From assembly GCF_042738955.1 (NCBI RefSeq), contig NZ_JBHYHC010000027.1, positions 1-64,000 of the forward strand: 64,000 nt of DNA, read 5' to 3'. The position numbers and the translations under genes were made by a program. The notes below the pieces were generated by a model. That model did no database searches. It was given only the letters and a program-made list of their open reading frames with translations, and was not told the origin of the DNA. Each line of letters opens with the position of its first letter. Within the stretch, counting starts at the first letter, position 1. Shown here piece after piece: positions 54,107-62,372 of the stretch. Origin of the DNA: Umezawaea sp042738955 (GTDB lineage: Bacteria > Actinomycetota > Actinomycetes > Mycobacteriales > Pseudonocardiaceae).

Positions 54107-54865
54107 TCAGGTGGCCCCGAGCCTGCGAGCCGCCGCGGTGGCGGCGAGGACGTCCCCGGTGAGCGGGTCGCCGTGGCCGGGCAGGAGCACCGCGTCGGGG
54201 AAGGCGTCCAAGCGGTCGAGAGCGGCCAAGGCGGCGGCGCTGTCGTGGGTGAAGCCGCGGCACACCGTGCCCGGACCGCGGTGGCCGGTGGTGCTGTCGC
54301 GGGTGACCAGCGCGTCGCCGGTGAACAGCAGGCCGAGATCGGGGAACGCGTACGCGACACTGCCGAGGGTGTGACCCGGCACGGCGAGCGCGCGGGGACC
54401 GCCGGGCAGGTCGTCGAAGGTCCGGTCGCCGAGGAACGTCCGCGCGTGCGGGAACGCGGGCGCGGTGAAACCGCCGTGCCGGGCCAGGTGCAGCGGCGTG
54501 CCCAGCGCCGAGGGACGGCGGAGCAGGTAGGGCAGCAGCGACCGTTCCGGCTTGGCGTGGCGCAGGGCGCTGCGCGGCCCGTCGGCGAGGATCGGCGCGT
54601 CGAGCGCGTGGACCCACACCGCGGCGCCCGCCTCGTGCAGGGCGGTGACCAGGCCGGTGTGGTCCGGGTGCGCGTGGGTGAGCAGGACGGCCTTCACGTC
54701 GGCCAGCGTGTGCCCGGTGGAGGCGAGATGGGCCTGGAGCTGCCCGAGGTGGCCCGGCAGTCCGGCGTCGACGAGCACGAGGCCGTCGGGGTGGTGGACC
54801 AGGTAGAAGTTCACGGCGGTGTCGCCGAGGCGGTCGACGCCCGGTGCGACGCGGTGGACGGTCAT
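54107..54865 (-). CDS. MBL-fold metallo-hydrolase
   Basis: A 252-aa metallo-beta-lactamase-fold hydrolase. The metal motif is LLTHAHPDHTG (HxHxDH); further ligands are the His in AVPGHTLGS, the Asp in LLFTGDALVTRD and the His in VLLPGHGDPLTG. It belongs to the broad glyoxalase II/lactonase-like group; substrate unknown. ATG 54865 follows GAGGGATGCGCC. An upstream ATG at 54886 lies inside the 38-bp operator and is unlikely. Divergent from the TetR gene at 54932, which is the presumed repressor. Confidence 0.87.
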   Translation of the reverse strand: MTVHRVAPGVDRLGDTAVNFYLVHHPDGLVLVDAGLPGHLGQLQAHLASTGHTLADVKAVLLTHAHPDHTGLVTALHEAGAAVWVHALDAPILADGPRSALRHAKPERSLLPYLLRRPSALGTPLHLARHGGFTAPAFPHARTFLGDRTFDDLPGGPRALAVPGHTLGSVAYAFPDLGLLFTGDALVTRDSTTGHRGPGTVCRGFTHDSAAALAALDRLDAFPDAVLLPGHGDPLTGDVLAATAAARRLGAT

Positions 54866-54880
54866 GGCGCATCCCTCTGA

Positions 54881-54918
54881 GGTCATATTCAGTACGGATC
54901 ACTGTACTGAAAATGACC
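54881..54918. promoter_or_regulatory. 38-bp TetR operator dyad
   Basis: Arms GGTCATATTCAGTAC and GTACTGAAAATGACC pair at 14 of 15 positions around an 8-nt centre. The dyad fills most of the 66-bp region between the divergent MBL and TetR genes, covering both promoters. Confidence 0.75.
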
Positions 54919-54931
54919 CTACACTCGACCC

Positions 54932-55594
54932 GTGACCGACGGCAGCCGGACCTACGACACGCGCGGACGCCAGGCCGCCGCCGAGCGCAACCGGGCGGCC
55001 GTGGTCGACGCCTGCCGCCACCTGGTGCTGCGCGACGGCTACCGCGCCACCACCGTCAAGGCCGTCGCCCAGCGCGCGGGCGTGTCACCCGAACTGGTCT
55101 ACAAGGTGTTCGGCGGCAAGAAGCAGGTGATGAAGGCGGTCTACGACGTCACCCTCGCCGGTGACCACGAGCCGACCGGCATGGCGGACCGCCCCGAACT
55201 CCGCGACGCGCTGGCCGCTGCCGACCTGGGCGAGGCGCTCACCCGGTACGCGGCCTTCGTGCTCGGCGTCCACCAGCGGCTCAGCGTGCTGACGACCGTG
55301 CTGGCCGAATCCGACCCGGACCTCGCCGACCTCGCCGCGACGGCCGACGCCGAACGTCTGACGGGCGTGACCGCGTTCGTGGACCACCTCGCCGACAAGG
55401 GCCTGCTGGCACCGGACGTCGACCTCGCCGAGTCCGCCGACGCGTGCTGGCTGCTGACGTCGTCCACGGTGTTCGTGCAGGCGACCCGGAGTCGCGAGTG
55501 GACGGACGACCGGTACCGGACCTGGCTGACGCGCATGCTGCACGGGAACCTGCCCGCCGCACGACCACGCCGCCGCCGCTCCCCCGCGACCTGA
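54932..55594 (+). CDS. TetR-family transcriptional regulator
   Basis: A 220-aa repressor. The HTH is VVDACRHLVLRDGYRATTVKAVAQRAGVSPELVYKVFGGKKQVMKAVYDV; the sensor half is all helical (LTRYAAFVLGVHQRLSVLTTVLAE ...). GTG 54932 has no ribosome site, but TACACT lies seven bases upstream, so the transcript is probably leaderless. The C-terminus is very basic (ARPRRRRSPAT). It likely represses both itself and the divergent MBL hydrolase through the 38-bp dyad. Confidence 0.88.
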   Translation: MTDGSRTYDTRGRQAAAERNRAAVVDACRHLVLRDGYRATTVKAVAQRAGVSPELVYKVFGGKKQVMKAVYDVTLAGDHEPTGMADRPELRDALAAADLGEALTRYAAFVLGVHQRLSVLTTVLAESDPDLADLAATADAERLTGVTAFVDHLADKGLLAPDVDLAESADACWLLTSSTVFVQATRSREWTDDRYRTWLTRMLHGNLPAARPRRRRSPAT

Positions 55595-55626
55595 GGAGGG
55601 ACCACGAGCCCTCGCCGGCCGAAACG

Positions 55627-55664
55627 CCGGTGAGCCGCCACCCGTTCGGGTAGCGGCTCACCGG
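55627..55664. terminator. bidirectional terminator
   Basis: A 12-bp perfect stem (55627-55638 with 55653-55664) capped by an inner CCCG-TT-CGGG hairpin, between the convergent TetR and beta-helix genes. Confidence 0.75.
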
Positions 55665-55677
55665 GGTCGGGGGATGG

Positions 55678-58635
55678 TCAGGGGGTGATGGGAGCGTTCG
55701 TCACGCCCTTCTTCGCGGCGGTCGCCGTGTTGGAGGCGTAGACGACGTTCGGCTGCTTCGCGCACTGCGAGAGCGTCGTGATCTTGATGGCGTACTCGCC
55801 GGTGTTGCCGAGGTCGGACTTGTTGGCCCGCCAGGTGTTGCCGCAACCGCTGGGGAACTCGGTGGCGGCGTGGGTCTCGTAGCCGTTGGCGAACGTGCCC
55901 GGCTTGCTGAACGTGCCGGTGTTGTTCTCCAGCAGGTAGCCGCTGCCCTTCACGTCCACCCACGAGTCGCCGGAGTTCTGGCCGGTGATGCCGGTGCCGT
56001 TGAAGGTGTTGCCGCGGACGACCCCGTTGACGGTGCCCTCCTTGATGTCGATCAGCTCGGCGGTGACGTTCGGGCCCAGTTTGTTGTTCAGGACCTGGAC
56101 GCGGTCGGACTTGTCCTTGCCGCCGCTGTTGCCGTGGCACTCCCAGTTCGAGTTGGCCGACCCGATGTAGACGCCCTCGCCGTAGCCCTTCTGGACCAGG
56201 CCGGTGTCCGTGACGGTCGAGTTGCGGATGACGCTGTCGGCGGAGGACTTGCGGAAGTGCACGCCCTCCTCGTCCACGTGGTGCACGCGGACGCCGTCGA
56301 TCACCGTGTGGTGGGAGTTGTCGGCGACGATGCCCTTCTTGGACTCCGCGACGGTGAAGCCGGTGAGGTTCCAGTAGGGCGCGTTGAACAGCCACAGGCC
56401 GTAGCCCGAGTCCCAGCCCGCGGTCGGGACCGGGCAGTCCGGCGCGTCGCCCGACGGGCCGTCGTTGATCAGGACCGCGCCCGCCGGGCCGGTCAGGGTG
56501 ATCGGGCTGGAGGCCGTCCCCGCCTTCTGCGCGACGAACGAGCCGCGGTAGGTGCCCGCCGCCAGCTTGATCGTCTGGCCGGGAGCCGCGTTGGCGAGTG
56601 CGGTCTTGAGCTGCGCCGCGGTCGAGACGTCGACGGTCGCGGCCGGAGCGGCGGCCGCCTGGTTGGCGAAGTTCACCGTCTCGGCGGACACCGCCGAGCG
56701 GGCACCGGGCACGGTCTTGAGGAACAGCGACTTCGCCGTGTCGGTCTTGGTCGCGTCCACGCCGTGGCCGTTGGTGAAGTCCTTCTGCTCGTTCTTCGCC
56801 CAGTCGGTGATGGGCGTGCCGCCGACGTCCAGGTGCTGGTAGCCGGTGCCGTTCCAGCCGAACTGGTAGATCCGCTGGTGGTCGGCGTAGTAGTCGCCGT
56901 ACGCGCCGCCGGGTGCGGTCTGCTTGGTCATGGTGTTGTTGAAGAAGACGTTGCGGGGACCGGACGCGCCGGACCACTTGACGGCCTTCTTGCCCGCGCC
57001 CCACCAGATCGGGAACCAGTTCGAGTCGTCGGGGCCGCCGCCGCCCTCCTCACCGCAGTTGGAGAGGCAGTTGGCGGACCGGTGCTCGTACGGGACCTTG
57101 CTGGTGTTCAGCTCGATCAGGTTGTTGCGCTCCCAGCCGCCGTGCAGGTTGATGTCGGAGTCGAAGTCGTTGCCGATCGCGACGTTGCCCGACGCGGACC
57201 ACTGGAACGTGAAGTGGCGCAGGTTGCGGGAGGTGTTGCCGACGTACAGGGAGTCCCACACGCGGGAGCCGCGGAAGTAGCCGTTGCCGCCCTTGCCCTT
57301 GTTCCACGAGCCGTCCAGCTCGTTGTTGACGAACTGGAGGTTCTTCGCCTCCTCGGTGACGAACGGGTGCGACCCGGTCATCTCGGTTTTGACGCCGCGG
57401 ACGAACGCGTTGACCGCCCACTTGAACACGATGCCGTGCATCTCGCCCGCGGGGTCCATGTTGCCGTAGTTGTGCACGGCCTGGTTGCGGTCGAGGCCCG
57501 GCTCGTCCTGGGTGATGGCGAAGTTCTCGAAGCCGACGCCGAGCACCGGGTCGACGAGCGGGGCGGCCTTGGAGTCGTAGGTCGCGCCGTCGATGGCCTT
57601 GGAACCGTCCGAAACGGACGTCACCGGGACGTCGTACTCCAGCGGCTTGTCCACCGTGATGGTGCGCTGCGAGGTGTTGACCGCCTTGATCGTGAAGATC
57701 TGCTGCCGCATGTGCATGTTCAGCAGCGGGAACTCGGTCCCGGTCGCCTTCTGCTGCTCGTAGAACTTCGTGGAGTTCGCCGCGCGGATGTTGACGTACC
57801 CGCCGACCTTGAGGTTGGTCAGGGAGCCGCTGGACGCCAGGTACACCACGGTGTCACCGGTGCGCGCCGCGAAACCCTTGTCGTTGGGCTTGTCGCGCAG
57901 CTTCACGCCCGCCTTCCAGTGCACGTTCACCGTGCCCTCGAAGATGTCCTTGCGGTTGGCGGGAGCCGCCGCGTAGTCGCTGGCGTAGCTCGGGTCCACG
58001 CCGCGCGACTGGACCCGGAACAGGCCGCGGCCCGGCCACAGCCAGCCGCCCTTGCCCGCGCCCGAGGTCATGCCGTCCTCGTCCCAGTCCGAGCCGTCCT
58101 CGGTGATGGCGTCGTACTTGGTGTTCGCGTCCGGCCGGTACACGATCTTGGTGGAGGTCATGCCCGCGCCGCGGATGATCAGGTAGTCCGCGTCGGCGTG
58201 CAGCTCGCGCGACACGTTCAGGGTGCCCGCGGGCAACGTGATCAGGCTCAGCTTGTCGTAGTTCGCCGACGGCGAGCACGACTTGCCGATCGCATCGATC
58301 GCGGCCTGGAGGCCGGTGGTGTCGTCGACGTTGTCGTTGGGCGTCACCTTGTACGTGGTCTTGAGCTTGTCCGGGGTGATGTTGCAGGTCGCGCTGGTGT
58401 TGATGCTGCCCGCACCGGGCAGGTCGGCGCCGCCGCGGTACCCGGCCTTGCTCCAGTCGTACAGGCCCGCGACCGGCGCGCGCCGGTTGCCAGCCGAGGT
58501 GTCCACAGTGGTGAGTGCGCCCGATCCGGGCGCGGCCGTTGCGACCTGGCTCGTCAGCGGGAGGGCCACCGCGACGAGTGCCGCGGTGGCCGTGATGCCC
58601 AGGGCACACGTCCGCCATGACTGCTTGCGTGACAT
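55678..58635 (-). CDS. large secreted right-handed beta-helix protein (possible polysaccharide lyase)
   Basis: A 985-aa extracellular protein. A signal peptide (RTCALGITATAALVAVALPL...ATAAPG) is followed by two beta-helix regions. The first (about 90-580) holds a pectate-lyase-like start (DDTTGLQAAIDAIGKSC, LITLPAGTLNVSRELHADADYLIIRGAG). The second (about 630-960) begins VDVSTAAQLKTALANAAPGQTIKLAAGTYRGSFVAQKAGT and carries parallel beta-helix repeats such as VIDGVRVHHVDEEGVHFRKSSADSVIRNSTVTDTG. This second part resembles PL6-type lyases and right-handed helix repeats. A role in polysaccharide cleavage is inference; no catalytic residue set can be fixed. ATG 58635 has AAAGG upstream. Confidence 0.8.
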   Translation of the reverse strand: MSRKQSWRTCALGITATAALVAVALPLTSQVATAAPGSGALTTVDTSAGNRRAPVAGLYDWSKAGYRGGADLPGAGSINTSATCNITPDKLKTTYKVTPNDNVDDTTGLQAAIDAIGKSCSPSANYDKLSLITLPAGTLNVSRELHADADYLIIRGAGMTSTKIVYRPDANTKYDAITEDGSDWDEDGMTSGAGKGGWLWPGRGLFRVQSRGVDPSYASDYAAAPANRKDIFEGTVNVHWKAGVKLRDKPNDKGFAARTGDTVVYLASSGSLTNLKVGGYVNIRAANSTKFYEQQKATGTEFPLLNMHMRQQIFTIKAVNTSQRTITVDKPLEYDVPVTSVSDGSKAIDGATYDSKAAPLVDPVLGVGFENFAITQDEPGLDRNQAVHNYGNMDPAGEMHGIVFKWAVNAFVRGVKTEMTGSHPFVTEEAKNLQFVNNELDGSWNKGKGGNGYFRGSRVWDSLYVGNTSRNLRHFTFQWSASGNVAIGNDFDSDINLHGGWERNNLIELNTSKVPYEHRSANCLSNCGEEGGGGPDDSNWFPIWWGAGKKAVKWSGASGPRNVFFNNTMTKQTAPGGAYGDYYADHQRIYQFGWNGTGYQHLDVGGTPITDWAKNEQKDFTNGHGVDATKTDTAKSLFLKTVPGARSAVSAETVNFANQAAAAPAATVDVSTAAQLKTALANAAPGQTIKLAAGTYRGSFVAQKAGTASSPITLTGPAGAVLINDGPSGDAPDCPVPTAGWDSGYGLWLFNAPYWNLTGFTVAESKKGIVADNSHHTVIDGVRVHHVDEEGVHFRKSSADSVIRNSTVTDTGLVQKGYGEGVYIGSANSNWECHGNSGGKDKSDRVQVLNNKLGPNVTAELIDIKEGTVNGVVRGNTFNGTGITGQNSGDSWVDVKGSGYLLENNTGTFSKPGTFANGYETHAATEFPSGCGNTWRANKSDLGNTGEYAIKITTLSQCAKQPNVVYASNTATAAKKGVTNAPITP

Positions 58636-58962
58636 TCGGAACCTTTCGGGAGAGGCGGTTGCGACGGATTTCGACAAGCCGCAACTGCGGCAGGGGTTCT
58701 CTCTCCGGCGTCTGCCGTGCGTGGGCGCTCGGCAGCGCCGTCAGGGCGCGGTGCAGCCGCCCGACAGGGGGTGTCGCGGGTCGTGTGGTCTGCTCGGACC
58801 TGAGCCCGTCGCCGGGCTCGCGATGTGCGATCGACCGCCGCCACAGAGGCCGAAGCCACTGGTCACAGGGTTTTTCTCATGATCCCCTCGCTCGATGAGA
58901 TCGGGCGCTTCGCTGGCGGCGAGTGGTTCGAGAGTCGCACACGGTCCGCGATCGGGTCAATA

Positions 58963-59023
58963 CGTTAGGAAACTTTACTTACTTATTCCAGGAGACCGGC
59001 GGCGTTCGTAAAGATTCCTAACG
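58963..59023. promoter_or_regulatory. 16-bp inverted repeat in divergent promoter region
   Basis: CGTTAGGAAACTTTAC (58963-58978) and GTAAAGATTCCTAACG (59008-59023) pair at 15 of 16 positions, 29 bp apart. The TTAGGAAA/TTTCCTAA-like half-site resembles operators seen before secreted hydrolase genes in actinomycetes, possibly for ROK-type regulators. The whole 496-bp region (58636-59131) separates the beta-helix gene from capA and has no convincing gene. Confidence 0.5.
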
Positions 59024-59131
59024 AACTGCTGGACACCGTCCTCGCGGATGGGTTACAACGGAAGGGCAGTGCTCGCCGCCGCAGCGCACTGGAATCGTCC
59101 GTCGACAGGTCCGACCGGGTGGAGCGCAGCG

Positions 59132-61351
59132 GTGGGGAACACGAAGGCACTCGGCGGGCTCGCACTGGCCGTCTCCCTCTCGGCAGCGGTGCTGTGGACC
59201 GGTTTCGACGGCTCCCCCCAGCCCGCCGCCGACACCGCGCCGACCGCCTCGGTGACGGTCACCGACGAGAGCGGCGCGCCGATCGCGGCCACCGTGACCA
59301 CCGGCGGCACCACCCTCCACGGCGTCGGCCCCGTCCGCGTGCCGCTGGGCTCCGGACCCGCCCTCGCGGTCGTCTCCGCGCCCGGCTTCCTCGCCGAACC
59401 GGTGCCGCTCGGGCTGGAGGACGTCGGCCGGACCGTGCCCGTGCGACTGCTGTCCGACCACGGCGGGAAGCGCTTCGTCCTGCACTCCGCAGGGGACGTC
59501 ATGTTCGGCCGCCGCTACCAGGACGCCCCCGCGCTGGTCCCCCGCGACGACGCGGCGCGCGGCGCGGACCACGTCGTCGACGCCGTCGCGCCCGCGTTCC
59601 GGCTGGGCGACCTGCGCACGGTCAACCTCGAAACCGTCCTCAGCGCCGCTCCCCCGGAGACGGCGTATCCGGGGAAGCGCTTCATCCTCCAGTCGCCGCC
59701 CGCCGCGACCGAGGGCCTGAAGCGGTTGGGCGTCGACGTGCCGTCGCTGGCCAACAACCACACGCGCGACTTCCAGGACGCCGGGCTGGCCGACACGACG
59801 AGGGCGTTGACCGCGGCGGGCTTCCCGATCGTCGGGCTCGCCGACAGCGACCGACCGCAGCCCGCCTTCCACACCCGGATCCGCGGCAACGAGGTCACGA
59901 TGTTGGCCTACACCAGCGTGGACGGCAGCTTCGTCAACAACAGCCACCCCCACGACGACACCGCCCGGCACTGGGGCTTCGACCCGCTGGTGCCCGACGC
60001 CGCCCGGACGATCGGCGACGCGTGGCGGTTGTTCCAGAAGCTCGAACCGACCCTCACCGACGCGGGCCCGGTGTGGACCTCGCTCACGCGGGTCTACCCC
60101 GAACTCCAGGACTGGGTGGCGGGCCGCGGGCACAGCGGCGCGGCTCCGTGGAACCCGACGACGTCACCGGCCGAGATCGCCGCCGCCAAACGCGGGCTCA
60201 CCGTCGTGCAGCTGCACTCCGGGTTCCAGTTCCAGACCGCCTCCGCGAAGTCGACGCGGGAGATGGCGCGCGCCGCGATCGACGCGGGCGCGGACATCGT
60301 CATCGGTCACCACCCGCACGTCCTCCAGGGCCTGGAGTGGTACAAGGGCCACCTGATCGCCTACAGCACGGGGAACCTCGTCTTCGACCAGGACTTCCTC
60401 GCGACCTTCTCCAGCGCCTTCCTGCGCACGGTGTGGGAGGGCACCCGGCTCGTCGAGGCGCGGCTCGTGCCGGTGGAGATCGACGGCTACCGGCCCGCGG
60501 TCTCCACCGGCACCGCCGCCCGGCGCACGGTGAACGGCGTGTGGGCCGCGAGCCTGCTCGACGCGCAGACGCAGCGGGCGAGCGACCGGAGCGTCGTGAC
60601 GACGCCGCTGACGCGGGACGCGGACTCGCGCCCGGCCCACTTCCGGTTCGAGCACGGCACAGCGCGGATCAGCGCCGACGCGCCGCCGGAACGCCTGGTG
60701 CCGGTCACCGTCCCGGCGCACGGCGACGCGCGGATCCCGTTCGACGGGCTGGTGCGCCCGGCCCCCGACGGGCCGCCGGGCCTGCTGGTCGGCCGAGACC
60801 TGTTCGGCTGGGGGCACTTCGACGACGACACCGCCGACGGCGTCGCGAGCGGGGCGACGCACTGGCCCGCGAGCGCCGTCCCGAACGTCGTCGGCGGCGG
60901 CACTCTCGGCGAGACCGGTCACCTGCGGTTGAGCGACGAGCTGACGCACCCGGTCGCGCGCGTCACCCTGCACCGGTCGCCCGGCTACAGCGTGCGAGCC
61001 AAGGTCCGGGTGTCGCCGGGAGCAGCGCCGGTGCTGCGGGTCGCGTCCTACCGCTTCGACGACAGCGATCCCACCGAAGACCCGGACTCCCGGCTCCTGC
61101 GCACCGTCGACCGCACGATCGCGGTGCCCGCCGACGGCGGCTGGCACGAGGTCTCCTTCGACCTCTCCCCCGCCGACCTGGACGCCGACGCGAACATGGC
61201 GCTGCTGTACGCCGGTGCCGGGGCCGCCGATCTCGACGACCTGGAGTTCGTCGAGTGGCGTCCGGCCGACGGCGAGTGGGGTCCCTACGACCACGTCCGC
61301 AACCCCGGCGACACCCCGGCGAACGCCGTCTTCCACGGCCTGGAGAACTGA
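59132..61351 (+). CDS. CapA-family (poly-gamma-glutamate synthesis-like) extracellular metallophosphoesterase-fold protein
   Basis: A 739-aa membrane-anchored or secreted protein. The N-terminal segment ALGGLALAVSLSAAVLWTGF is a signal or anchor. The PGA_cap domain (about 110-400) shows LHSAGDVMFGRR, VNLETVLS, VPSLANNHTRDF and ADIVIGHHPHVLQGLEWYKGHLIAYSTGNLVFDQ, the metal and phosphate motif set of CapA/PgsA. The C-terminal 250 residues are beta-rich, carbohydrate-binding-like. GTG 59132 follows GGAG; upstream codons to 59048 are unlikely. NlpC/P60 follows within 3 bp. The role in capsule or cell-wall polymer metabolism is inferred from family. Confidence 0.85.
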   Translation: MGNTKALGGLALAVSLSAAVLWTGFDGSPQPAADTAPTASVTVTDESGAPIAATVTTGGTTLHGVGPVRVPLGSGPALAVVSAPGFLAEPVPLGLEDVGRTVPVRLLSDHGGKRFVLHSAGDVMFGRRYQDAPALVPRDDAARGADHVVDAVAPAFRLGDLRTVNLETVLSAAPPETAYPGKRFILQSPPAATEGLKRLGVDVPSLANNHTRDFQDAGLADTTRALTAAGFPIVGLADSDRPQPAFHTRIRGNEVTMLAYTSVDGSFVNNSHPHDDTARHWGFDPLVPDAARTIGDAWRLFQKLEPTLTDAGPVWTSLTRVYPELQDWVAGRGHSGAAPWNPTTSPAEIAAAKRGLTVVQLHSGFQFQTASAKSTREMARAAIDAGADIVIGHHPHVLQGLEWYKGHLIAYSTGNLVFDQDFLATFSSAFLRTVWEGTRLVEARLVPVEIDGYRPAVSTGTAARRTVNGVWAASLLDAQTQRASDRSVVTTPLTRDADSRPAHFRFEHGTARISADAPPERLVPVTVPAHGDARIPFDGLVRPAPDGPPGLLVGRDLFGWGHFDDDTADGVASGATHWPASAVPNVVGGGTLGETGHLRLSDELTHPVARVTLHRSPGYSVRAKVRVSPGAAPVLRVASYRFDDSDPTEDPDSRLLRTVDRTIAVPADGGWHEVSFDLSPADLDADANMALLYAGAGAADLDDLEFVEWRPADGEWGPYDHVRNPGDTPANAVFHGLEN

Positions 61352-61354
61352 GCC

Positions 61355-62308
61355 ATGAAACCCCTGCTGCCACTGGCGATCGCGGCGTTCACCGTCCTCT
61401 TCGGACTGCCGGCGCACGCCACCGCCGTGTACCACTACGAGCGGGCGGAGGGCCCGGCACGAACGCTCGTCGTGGACGCGGCCGGGGCCACGGTCGCGAC
61501 ACTGACCGACGGCGCTCGGACCGCGGTCTTTCGCGGTCCCACCAGGACGTTCGACGAACCCGCAGCGACCACCGCCACCGTGACGACCCGTGACCGGGTC
61601 CTGCTCGCGCCGCGGCCGTGGCACGCGGGCGGCGAGACCGACGGCGACCTCCGGGCGTGGCTCGCGAACACGCTGGCGGGCAGCGCCCCCGACCGCGGCC
61701 CCGACGTGCTGGACATCGCGATGCAGTACCGCCGCGACACCCCGGACCTGGTCAACGCCAACGGGATCCGCTACGCGGGCCGGGCGTTCTTCGGGCCGGT
61801 CGTCGCGGGCGAGCGGATCACCGGCTCCGACTTCGTCGACTACCTCGGCGTGCCGTGGACCTACGACGACGGCGTCACGCAGGAACCCGACCCGCTGCAC
61901 CAGGATTCCCTGGATTGCAGCGGGTTCCTGCGGATGGTGTTCGGGTACCGGTCGGGCTACCCGGTCGGTCGGACGCCGGGGCCGGGCGTGCTGCCCCGCA
62001 CGGTGTCGGACTTCGCGACCGCGGGCCCCGGCACGGTGGTCGTCCCCGATACGGGCACCGCGCCGTCCACCGCGCAGCTCGCCACGCTGCTGCCGGGCGA
62101 CGTGCTGCTGTTCGACCTGGACCCCGAGGACGGTCCGCTGCTCGACCACTCCGGCCTCTACCTCGGCCTCGACTCGGCGGGCCAACCGCGGTTCATCTCC
62201 AGCCGCAAGGTGCACAACGCCCCGACCATGGGCGACCGGAACGGCTCGTCGGTGCTCACCGGGTCCGGCGTGTTCGCCCGCGTCCTCCGGGAAGTTCGCA
62301 GGCTCTGA
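61355..62308 (+). CDS. secreted NlpC/P60-like cysteine peptidase
   Basis: A 317-aa exported protein: signal peptide MKPLLPLAIAAFTVLFGLPAHA, a poorly characterised middle region, then an NlpC/P60-type catalytic core. Nucleophile C188 lies in DSLDCSGFLRMVFGYRSGYP, H265 in LLDHSGLYLG, and a candidate third residue H287 in SSRKVHNAP. TLLPGDVLLFD precedes the His as in the family. It probably cleaves gamma-glutamyl bonds in peptidoglycan stems or poly-gamma-glutamate. ATG 61355 is 3 bp after the CapA stop with GGAG inside the CapA end, so both are co-translated. Confidence 0.87.
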   Translation: MKPLLPLAIAAFTVLFGLPAHATAVYHYERAEGPARTLVVDAAGATVATLTDGARTAVFRGPTRTFDEPAATTATVTTRDRVLLAPRPWHAGGETDGDLRAWLANTLAGSAPDRGPDVLDIAMQYRRDTPDLVNANGIRYAGRAFFGPVVAGERITGSDFVDYLGVPWTYDDGVTQEPDPLHQDSLDCSGFLRMVFGYRSGYPVGRTPGPGVLPRTVSDFATAGPGTVVVPDTGTAPSTAQLATLLPGDVLLFDLDPEDGPLLDHSGLYLGLDSAGQPRFISSRKVHNAPTMGDRNGSSVLTGSGVFARVLREVRRL

Positions 62309-62335
62309 CCTGGCTTTTATTTTCTGTTATGCCAA

Positions 62336-62365
62336 TTGACACAAGTCGCGAGCGACGGCTACCGT
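62336..62365 (+). promoter_or_regulatory. sigma-70-type promoter giving a leaderless mRNA
   Basis: TTGACA (62336-62341), an 18-bp spacer and TACCGT (62360-62365). The GTG start at 62373 lies seven bases downstream of the -10 box, so transcription would begin at or next to the start codon. Confidence 0.65.
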
Positions 62366-62372
62366 CCTCCCC

